This document shows positions 12,195 to 20,201 of a DNA stretch of 20,201 nucleotides, one piece after another. A program made the translations under genes and the position numbers. The notes under the pieces were generated by a model. The model had not been told where the DNA came from. It made no database searches and saw only the letters and a list, made by a program, of their open reading frames with translations. Positions within the stretch are counted from its first letter, which is position 1. Each line of letters starts with the position of its first letter. The DNA comes from Paramacrobiotus richtersi (lineage: Eukaryota; Tardigrada; Eutardigrada; Parachela; Macrobiotidae), in contig JAQGAU010001259.1 in assembly GCA_034698045.1 (NCBI GenBank), positions 1 to 20,201 on the forward strand, written 5' to 3'.

Positions 12195-15100
12195 CTACCA
12201 ACACACGACACAACTGCTTCTTTTTTCCTTATTTTCTATTAATGTTGTATTTTTTCCCATTTTTTTAGAAATTTTTTAATATTTATTTCCTAATGTTTTA
12301 ACAATTTTTTCCGTGATTTGACAAAATCCCGCTGGACCGCTTCTCTGTTATCCAGCTCTACCTGCAGGGCTTGGGCGCGCGAACGCGAATGGTGGAAATC
12401 CTTGTCCAGCTTGGCTTTCTCCGCCTGTAGGGCTTCCAACTGACTCCGCACCACGCTCAACTCCGCCTGCTGACTAGCCATGCCCTCCTCGAACCGCTTC
12501 TCCTTCATCTCCGCCAGCTGCCGCTCCAACTCACACTTTTCACTCTCAAGAATACCCAGCCGCTCCCGTAATGCATCTAGCAATACACAATCAATCAGTC
12601 CAACTTTATCGTTTCGCCGGTGTTTAAACCGACACATGTTATTGTTTTACGTTAATTTTTATTATCGTAATTATTTTGTATCAGTTTTGGAAAATTATAT
12701 TTAATTTTCCATAGCATAAAATTCGAAACACTAATATTTAGAATATGTTTAATTTTGAATAAAATTCTACATATTCTAAATATTTTTTATTTAATATTGA
12801 ATAAAATTCTACACATTCTAAATATTATTTATTTAATCTTGAATAAAATTCTACATGTTCTAAATACTGTTTTGTTAATTTATACTGATACTGATATTAT
12901 TACAGATACAGTGCTTTTTTGTTACAGTATTACAGCAATATCATAATCACAAAATAAAACTCAGTTCTTTAAAGTTCAAAATTTACGAAAAATAATTTGA
13001 AAATTTCGAACTTATAAAAATAAAAAAACTGCAAAACTTTTTTCCCATGCGTTTTTCGGTTGTCTGACTCACCGGCTTCTTTCGTCAGCATCTCGAGTAA
13101 ACTATCCTTATTGTGCTGCTCCCCAGCCAGCTGATCCCGCAGAAACAGAATCTCACTGCGCAATCCATCCTCCCCGTGCTCCTTGGCCACCCGACTGCGG
13201 ATGACCAGTTCGCGGTAGGTCAGCAGCAGATGATGCAGTTCCTCCACATCCGTCGGCATGTTGATATCCTCGTCCTGCATGCGCCGCCATTCCTGCGTGT
13301 ACCGACAGAATAAAACCAAATTCACACAAGCGCTGCAAAATACCAAAATCTACCATACAGGATTAACTAACAGGACAGGTAACAAGGCAGCTAAAAGAAA
13401 CACCACTGTACCATAATATACTCCAACGCCACCTGCGCCGCCTGGTTAGCATCCTGCGCCTCCTGCTCCCGCTTCTCCGCATCCACCAAACCCTTCTGCA
13501 ACTCCGTAATCTACAACCCAACCCAGTCAACCCCCATCCACACACCAGTACCAACCGTCTTCTTGTTTTCAAAACAAAATAAATATTTTTTTAATCGCAG
13601 ATAAATATGAAAGCATTACATTAAAAATAAATATAGAGAAAATCAAAGTCCCACCTGATCCTGGGTGTCATTAACGGCCTGACTGACCCGCCGGTCCATC
13701 TCATCCCGGAAGTGCTGTTCATGCTTGAGATCCTCCTTCAGCCGCTCCACCACCGCCTTGCCGCTGTCCACCTCCTGCCGGAGACGGGTTTCCCCTTCTG
13801 CGCCGCTTGCAGTTGGGACTCGTAGTTAGCGCACATGGCGCAGCCGTTGCTGATGGCGGGGACGGATGCGGAGGCCAGGGTTGGGCGGCGGCTGGTGCCC
13901 GGGTCGAGGGTCAGCAGGGCGTCGTCACCGGTTAGGTCTAGCGATGGGCTGCCGTGGTTTAGGGGAGATTCTACGGGTTAAATGAACAATTTTACACGAC
14001 CAACCTCTGCAGCTACTCTGTCTGACAACTAAGTCAAAAGGTCACAGAATTTGAGCAATAAATACGTAAAAATATTATACTTAATCGAAAATAAATATAA
14101 AACAATTTCTTAATACATACATATATCAAAATATAAATTAAAATAAATATAAGAAAAAGGGTAATTTTGTTTAGTCGAAAATAAAAAAATAAATCTGAAA
14201 TACATTACACAAAGCATAAGTGTATCAATAAATTTAGAATAAATACAGTGACAAAGAAATATATAGCTTTCTCTAACTGAAAATAAATCTAAAATAAATT
14301 GTACAAGACATAGATAGATACATGGATAGTTTAAAATGATACAGAGAAAATTGTCCAAAACTGGAATGTATGGGGAAAAAATTCAAAAATAAATACAGAG
14401 AAAATCGCAAGAAGCAGACATTTGTGAATGCATTTGAATAAATTCTAAAAACATACAAAACCATCACACAGTTATTATTCGTTCACAGTGAGCGCGGTAA
14501 AAAGTTTCGTGCGAACGAAACAACGCAAACTTCGCACCTTCGCCGGACCGCAGGGAGACATTGTCCGATTTCGTAATGTCCAGTGAGTCTTCGGAGCGGT
14601 TGCGCGTATGCCCGGGTGAAAAGTGGCCAGCGTTGAGACAGCGGCGAAAGTAGTGCTCCTGCTCCAGCAGTTTGTGCACGCGGGCCAGTTCGCGGCGAGA
14701 ATTGGCCGCATCCTCCTGCAGGACGAGCTTCTGCGTCTGCATCACGCCCAGGCACATTTCAATGTCCCCTTTCGATGCCATCGACAAATCCAGCTCCTGT
14801 GGGGAATGCATAAACCAACTTACAGCCTTGACCGTAATTTGGATTATTATTATAATTATTATTTTTATTATTTTTGTTCACATTTTAGCAGAATTATTTT
14901 GAACATTTATACGTTATTTTTTGATAATTTACACGCTGTTATTTTTATGATTATTATTTTTATAATTTATAATTTATACGCTATTATTTTGCTAATTTGT
15001 ACGCTATTATTTTGATAATTTATACGCTATTATTTTGGTAATTATTATTTTGATAATTTATACGGATTTATTTTGATAATAATTATTTTGACAATTTATA

Positions 15101-17208
15101 CGTGATTATTTTGATGATTATTATTTTTTGATAATTTATACGCTATTATTTTAACAATAATTTCAATTACACATTCTTATGTACCGCCAACGGCTAACTT
15201 ACCTTTGAGCCGAACTTTTTGGTCAGCATTTCCAGACTATCATCCGACGCCAGGGTAACTTTCAGCTTCTCCTGCTCATAATAATCCAGCTTCTCCTGGG
15301 CGTCCTGTAGCTGACTGCGCATGACATTAATCTCATCCTCCAACGGAACAACAATCGACCGAAGAAAGTCCGCATCATCCTTGGCCTACACCAACATAGT
15401 AAACATAATCCCATCTAAAACAGGCGAAAAACGCATGCTTACCCGTTTCATATCGTTGTTCATAGCTCTCTTCGTCGTTGGTGGGCGTTTTCAGCGTCTG
15501 CAGACTCGTACTGGTGTGGAGGGTGCTGGTGACCGCCGGCGGGACGGCGATGGGCTGCCCGACGCCCACCCGGCGGGATAGAGAGGCCAGGAGGCCGTTC
15601 TTGTCCGGACTGCTGGTTTGGACTGCGTGTTGCCGTTTAGCCTCTTCTACTTCCGCTTTTAGACGGCTGTTGGCCTCCAGCAGCTGCCGACGCTCCATGT
15701 GGTACTTGGCCTTCTGTGGACTGGACGGCGTCCGACTGTCGCTGCAAATGAACGTTAGTCAGCAATATTTGTAACAGACCTGCTTAGGCTCATATTCGTA
15801 TGTTTACAGAACAGTCTATGCGGTAAAATAAGCACTAGGATAAACTATAGACGACTTCCGTTCTATTTCCGTTTTAATTGTTACTGTATTATCTACTAAC
15901 CTTTTTATTCAGTTATATTTCATTAGAAAAATTTTAATTTATTTTGTTTCTGCAATTACTACTCCATTTGCATTAATTTTTAGTTATTTTTTCACAACTG
16001 ATTACTACCTATTTATTCTCATAAATACAGGAACACAGGAAATAAAATACCGCATTAATTTGTATTATTTTGTTACATTTATACTTTATGTATATACTTT
16101 TTTGCATCTATATTTGATGATAATTTTTTTTATTATTTTTCATTTATTGATCGCTTATTTCTGTTGTAATTGTAAAAAAATAACTCAAAGAACAAGCGCC
16201 CAACTAATCAAAGAGTCACGTCTGACCTAGCATAGCCTGCTCCAGCGAGTCCAACTCCTGCTGATACCGCTGCCGCATCCCATCCAGCTCCTCCTGTGAC
16301 GACGTCTCGGCAGCCACCGCCTTGACCTCGGCCAGCTCGTTCTGCAGGGCGGCGCAGTCCTCCATGAGGCGCTGGTACTCGGAATAACCGGCCTGTTGTT
16401 CCTTTTGGATGTTGCCCACTTGGCCTGCAACACCGACTGTTAACAGCGAACCACAGACATGGGGAAGGGGAGCGGGCCTTCTTTCTGCATGTTCATCTCC
16501 TTGAACATGCCCCGATGCCGACCAAACTCCTCGTCATGCTCCTGCTTCTCCCGCCTCAAGTGCGCATCACGCTCACGCAGCTGCCGCACCAACTGGGTCA
16601 GCTGGGCCGGGGTGACGGCGTCCAGGGGACGGGATGTGTCGTCGATAGACCAATCAGCGGCGCGCTCTCCATCACCTGTAGTTCCCCTGATTACTTATTT
16701 AGTATTTTATTTCTATTATTTTGTCGATATTTTTCAACTGTTTGTATTTCATTCTTTTTTTATTTATTTTATAATTTTTCCCTGTATCCTTTACCTATTA
16801 TATTTCATTTTATTTCCGTTATTTTATCGATATTTTTCAACTGTTTGCATTTCGTTCTTTTTTACTTAATTTGAACGGTAATATTGTAACTTTATAATAT
16901 TATATCGTTTTTACCTATTAAATAATTCCTAATTATATTTCATTTGATTTATTATTATTTAATTTTGATTATTTATATGTTATTTCCCTTTTCATTACTG
17001 TTTTTGTTTTTTAAATATTTAGAATTTTAGAATTTTTATACAAAGCCCTACCGAGACTGAACGAGCCACCTGGCGGCTGACTTTTCCCCACGTGCACCGC
17101 CTGGTCCAGCAAAACCTGCGGATCAGTCTGCTTGGAACCCTCTTCGATGCGCTGATGATCCACTTGATCCATCGCCTGCTCGTCCTTCTCAACTTCCCTT
17201 TGCTCCAT
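12081..17208 (-). CDS. RABEP1: Rabaptin-5 family Rab5/Rab4 effector
   Basis: Eleven minus-strand exons: 17208-17052, 16675-16478, 16424-16220, 15741-15443, 15385-15203, 14796-14538, 13970-13655, 13510-13412, 13292-13073, 12576 to about 12322, and 12194-12081. Together they give about 770 residues, mostly coiled coil. Matches to human Rabaptin-5 run in order: LAEVKAVAAETSSQE, NNDMKRAKDDADFLRS, MQTQKLVLQEDA with KLLEQE, NGCAMCANYESQLQ, ELQKGLVDAEKRE, LLLTYRELV with SEILFLRDQLAGEQ, and SRAQALQVELDNREAVQRDFVK. Rabaptins are cytosolic dimers on early endosomes that bind Rab5 and Rab4 GTPases and the exchange factor Rabex-5. The ATG at 17208 follows no upstream in-frame exon and gives a phase-consistent first exon. 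One-base frame breaks occur near 13792 and 15468. The C-terminus looks truncated. A vertebrate-type RABEP1/RABEP2 split cannot be judged here. Confidence 0.88.
12577..13072 (-). other. Rabaptin intron with three ~42-bp tandem repeats
   Basis: Between donor GTGAGT (13072) and acceptor TTGCTAG (12577) lie 496 bp of AT-rich sequence. The unit containing GAATAAAATTCTAC recurs with its Gs at 12757, 12799 and 12841, so the period is 42 bp over about 12747-12870. The two intron edges agree in phase and give EAD followed by ALRERLGILE. Confidence 0.8.
13655..13970 (-). CDS. RABEP1: Rabaptin exon with a Cys-pair motif and a frame break
   Basis: The acceptor ACCCGTAG is followed by SPLNHGSPSLDLTGDDALL and then NGCAMCANYESQLQ. 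That corresponds to the human RRCDMCSNYEKQLQ block with its CxxC pair. After QLQAAQKG the frame moves by one base (a GGGGAAA context, near 13792) to ETRLRQEVDSGKAVVE. The 316-bp length with its phases confirms that one base is missing. Confidence 0.82.
13971..14537 (-). other. AT-rich Rabaptin intron
   Basis: 567 bp between donor GTGCGA and acceptor CCCGTAG. Dispersed AATAAAT words recur through it (14060-14400). Long open frames here are low-complexity Phe/Tyr/Ile runs, not proteins. Confidence 0.7.
14797..15202 (-). repeat. Rabaptin intron with an AT-rich minisatellite
   Basis: 406-bp intron, donor GTAAGT and acceptor CCCCACAG. From about 14919 to 15152 a unit close to TTTTGATAATTTATACGCTAT repeats imperfectly around eight times, with spacing near 20-25 bp. 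No coding content is seen. Confidence 0.8.
15742..16219 (-). other. AT-rich Rabaptin intron
   Basis: 478 bp with poly-T tracts and no repeats I can define. The downstream acceptor is TTCATTTGCAG. On the upstream side, a donor AC-GTGACT fits the phase, while the stronger-looking CTAG-GTCAGA nine bases earlier does not. Confidence 0.6.
16676..17051 (-). repeat. Rabaptin intron 1 with a ~52-bp direct duplication
   Basis: 376-bp intron, donor GTAGGG and acceptor AACTACAG. Blocks 16711-16762 and 16814-16865 match closely, sharing TCGATATTTTTCAACTGTTT and TTCTTTTTT, 103 bp apart. The rest is AT-rich. Confidence 0.8.
17052..17208 (-). CDS. RABEP1: Rabaptin exon 1 with start codon
   Basis: Opens MEQREVEKDEQAMDQVDH and ends GGSFSLG at the donor CTCG-GTAGGG in phase 1. 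The next exon (16675) starts with two bases completing the codon and reads DGERAADWSIDD. Upstream in-frame GTG/ACT codons extend the open frame by five residues, but the ATG is the natural start. It is charged and Gln-rich, with no membrane signal, as expected for a cytosolic protein. Confidence 0.7.
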
Positions 17209-18379
17209 CACAAGGCACGCCACGATTTCTCACAACATAATTCACTGATAATTCCGATGCTTATTAATTGTTATGATTTTCTTGACACGTGATGCCCCTC
17301 TCCCGAAGAATCAGAAACGCATCCAAATACAAAATAATTCCAAACAATTACGCTAAATACCAACCAAATTCCGTCGATTATTCAGGAGACAGAAACAATC
17401 AACATCGAATCAATCGCTGGAACTCCGCCAGATATCGACATTCCGCACAAACTGAAACACCTACCGCCCGCTTTGACCGTGATCCAGCTGGAGATGGGAT
17501 GACAGAACGCACAAATGGATATCCCACGTTAAATTACTTACAAAGCTACTGATCAACCATGATGAACTGAAACAACCTTGGAGGGATCCAGTCACCACTT
17601 GCAACACACAATGTGACCATGTCACAATGATAATAATAATTATTATTTTGCTCCAGCTATTCAGTAGCTTTTACTGCTGTCACCCTGGCTTCCTGCTGTG
17701 TTTACCTATCAAAAACGTTTAAACAAACACTATTGGAAAACGGTAGAAAGACAGTTTAACATTCCGCATTTCGGCTAAACAGGATCTTCTGTTAATTCAA
17801 CTTAATTGTACGCATCCCAGTGTGATTTTCGGAATTTCCGTCGAAAATAAACAGATGTTGCAGAGGCGTGGCGGGCTGAAGGTATACTGATAGACGTAGT
17901 AGTAACTTTATTACGTAATCAAAATTCAAAATTACTAAAGCTGTTATTATTATTAATCAAGCTAGTTCTAGGTCACTTTTTCCGTTGGTTGTGCGTTACC
18001 AGAAAATAAACGAGTCAGAAAATAATCAAAACCAGATCAGCTGTGCATCTACGAACGGCCTGATGAACCGGATATCCGCCTTCCGCCCTGGATGACACTG
18101 AAGTTAAGTTGTGAGTTTTTTCAGTTCTTTCCACGTCGCTTGACATTCTAGCTTCTCGGTCTTATTGATATCAATTGTAACATTGTTTCTCTGTGGCACA
18201 ACGTCCGAGAAGATTCCAATGGGTTTTTTATGGGACAGCGTCGAAGTCCGCGGAGCTGATCAACTATTCCAACGGGGCAAATACTAAAGAGTCCTTCTCA
18301 TTGAATCTTCCAGTCCTACTTCCTGACATATCTGTTAATCAGAAATATTGATTTTCGTTCCTGACAGAATCTACGGACC
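17209..18379. promoter_or_regulatory. Divergent promoter region between RABEP1 and CCDC25
   Basis: The two genes start head to head 1.17 kb apart. No conserved coding segment is visible. The 87-codon open frame at 17289-17552 has no recognisable motif. The region includes an AT palindrome (AATAATAATTATTATT, about 17630-17645) and splice-like words near 18140 that could belong to a CCDC25 5' untranslated exon. No TATA box can be assigned with confidence. Confidence 0.45.
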
Positions 18380-19300
18380 ATGGTACTGTACTTTATCTCC
18401 AAAGGTAACGTTCTGCCCAGATTTGGGCATCATTGGGCCATTGGCGCATTATTTTGGTTTTTCCAAGGACCAAGTGATTATCCTCTTTGTGACTTTGTTG
18501 AATTTGTAGCATTTACCATCCGCATGGCTTCAAACAAGAGGGAAAGTAAGTACTAAATGTGTAAGCCTGTAATTTAAGTTTTCTAGGTATACTAATTTTA
18601 AATATGCAGGATGTCTGGTACGCGTTTTTTTCATATGCAGAGTTATTATATGACGATATATTTCATATCCTGTTTTTATTATTATCGCACCGAAGTACGC
18701 AGACCATTTTATAAGGGACTTACAACATGACAAAGTTCTGCTGACTGGCTGTTGATATTTTTGGAATGTTATCATGAATTCGATTTTTTGGAATATATAT
18801 TCGTTTATTTCGTTGGAATCGCAGCTGGGACTGGCAGTCACTGAAATACTGATTGCTTTTTCCCAGTGAATGTGACATTTTCCCAGTGAAATACGGACTG
18901 ATTTACAAAGGAGAGTTTTGTGCCTTTGCAGGTAGACAACTGTTCGAGATTTCGTCTCCGCAGGATGTATGGTTCCATGTGGATAAACTCGCTTCAGCCC
19001 ACGTGTATGTCAGTTTGCAACCGGTAAGATAATCTTCTTGATGCTCATTGGAATAATGCAGAGCCTTCATGCAGTCATTATTACCGGAAGTAGTTACATT
19101 TCGCGTAGTATCGATTCTGTCAAATGTCGGAAACTTTTTGTTGATGTTTTGTTAGTTTTACGAATTTAGAGTTCAAAAGTTGAAGAAAGCACAGCCATAA
19201 ATCCAGTTATTATTATTGTTTCAGGGTGAAGCTCTCAAAGATATTCCCGAAGCGGTGGTGGAGGACTGCTGTCAGCTGGTGAAATCATACAGCATACAAG
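18380..19300 (+). CDS. CCDC25: CCDC25 family protein, first four exons
   Basis: Exons are 18380-18404, 18510-18545, 18932-19023 and 19225-19300, all with GT-AG ends and matching phases. The product starts MVLYFISKAFTIRMASNKRE, then DVWFHVDKLASAHVYVSLQP and GEALKDIPEAVVEDCCQLVK, ending SYSIQG. This follows human CCDC25 (MVFYF, [49 protein letters not shown], NSIQG) exon by exon and is its NFACT-R/DUF814-type domain. The human protein has been described as a cell-surface sensor of extracellular DNA; the role here is not shown. The ATG context (GACCATGG) is good. The remaining C-terminal coiled coil, starting after the SIQG motif, is not found before the window ends. No frame break occurs in these 229 coding bases. 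Confidence 0.92.
18546..18931 (+). other. CCDC25 intron 2
   Basis: 386 bp between donor GTAAGT and acceptor GCCTTTGCAG. A short direct repeat, TTTTCCCAGTGAA, occurs at about 18859 and 18879. Nothing else is seen. Confidence 0.7.
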
Positions 19301-20201
19301 GTAATAATTATTATGGTACATAGCTGTATTCGCCTGCACGCGCAGCCGCCTTGCTAGGCCAGTTGTACATGTAACACTCAAATCTTGTTGTTGGCAGCAT
19401 ACTGAACGATTTTTAGGCACGTGGCAAGTATGACTATTGCTGCTTTGGCAGCCTAATTAGTTATACTGAGTCTTTCATTACAAAATTTTCACCATACCAA
19501 AGTATATGAAAAAGGTCAGTGCATCACGCTGCTGTGGTATAATCCTGTTATATAATCAGGCGGTGCGGCGTTTAGCTACCAATAAGCCGATGAGCAATCC
19601 CAGAAAAACTTATCAGAACGTGACTGTAAAGAGTTTACAAACTAGCTTAGAACGAGAAAAAAACTCTGCAGCAGGAACTGCTGTTAAAAGATATGTCTGT
19701 AAGATAAGATTAATGACATAACAAGGACGACCAGCTGTGGTGCTGTACTGTTTGTTACAGCTTGTACGCGCATGTGAAATCGAAAAAAAATCAGAAGGTT
19801 GTTGTGTACAGTTGGCAGATTACATTAGTCACGGAAGAGAACACCGAACTAGGAAATACCATAAATGGTTCATTGGTTCTTGTACAATAATAAGATAAGT
19901 AATACATTACTGCACATATGTTTGCTGAATAGTGGCTGGTCATTTTTCGTAGGATATGATATCATAACCATGGTCAATTATACGCATGTAGTGAGCTGTT
20001 TTAGATTATTTTGTTGGAGAAAGGTAATTTGAACGCTGTAATCAGCCTGTTTCTGCTAGCATGCGCATTTCATGAGAATGGTAGCAAATTACTAGCAATG
20101 CTGCTGATTTACTTGCCCTTTGCCGTTTTACCCAGATAAATTCAGAAAATGGTACCGCACCGCAGTTGCGGTTTCATTTTCTGAATCTATTTCGAATTTG
20201 G
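19301..20201 (+). other. CCDC25 intron 4, open at the window edge
   Basis: Begins with donor GTAATA after the SIQG exon. I searched the three plus frames for the next conserved block (the human CKMNNVNVVYTPWSNL region) and did not find it. The 71-codon frame at 19506-19721 shows no family motif. The intron is at least 901 bp. Confidence 0.6.

Noticed and set aside
12755-12946. Repetitive ILHILNIFYLILNK open frame
   Set aside because: Product of the 42-bp intron tandem repeat; no evidence of coding.
14110-14467. Phe/Tyr/Leu-rich frames resembling membrane proteins
   Set aside because: Translations of AATAAAT-type intron repeats.
17289-17552. 87-codon plus-strand frame between Rabaptin and CCDC25
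   Set aside because: Asn/Arg-rich, no motif and no homologous pattern; likely chance in the promoter region.
19506-19721. 71-codon plus-strand frame in the last CCDC25 intron
   Set aside because: Does not continue the CCDC25 sequence after SIQG and lacks flanking splice sites in phase.

Overview
This window is a piece of animal nuclear DNA. Genes are split by short GT-AG introns, many of them 39 to 60 bp, and larger introns are AT-rich and full of simple repeats. Conserved proteins are recognisable by exon: a Rabaptin-5 family protein, CCDC25, spliceosomal Prp8, and a THAP-domain transposase of the P-element/THAP9 type. The compact introns and the remnant of a FYVE-like tail on the Rabaptin suggest an invertebrate, but I cannot name the group.

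Layout. (1) 1-3451, minus: a P-element-like transposase running off the left edge, with at least three exons and one or two frame breaks. Its 1.6 kb first intron holds a 53-bp perfect palindrome and a 59-bp direct repeat. (2) 3452-5900: a spacer with a hairpin-rich element (3922-4033), an unrecognised minus-strand exon (4055-4270), a degraded fragment of the Prp8 Jab1/MPN region (4362-4811), and a GC-rich plus-strand patch that looks coding but is not recognised. (3) 5900-6860: no gene seen. (4) 6860-10810, minus: the C-terminal ~1030 residues of Prp8 in seven exons, with at least five frame breaks. (5) 10813-11895, minus: exons of an acidic, Ser/Pro-rich protein I do not recognise, reading straight into the Prp8 segment. 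(6) 12081-17208, minus: a near-complete Rabaptin-5 gene. (7) 17209-18379: a gene-free divergent promoter region. (8) 18380-19300, plus: the first four exons of CCDC25, which continues past the right edge.

Two readings of the oddities compete. Frame breaks occur in three neighbouring genes, and several lie in homopolymers, which fits uncorrected long-read sequence. However, the Prp8 segment also lacks its first ~1300 residues, has in-frame losses at strongly conserved positions, carries short tandem duplications, and has a second rotten copy 3 kb away. That fits a truncated, duplicated and decaying Prp8 paralogue. The genes do not form a pathway: Rabaptin is endosomal, Prp8 is spliceosomal, and CCDC25 is a separate conserved protein.
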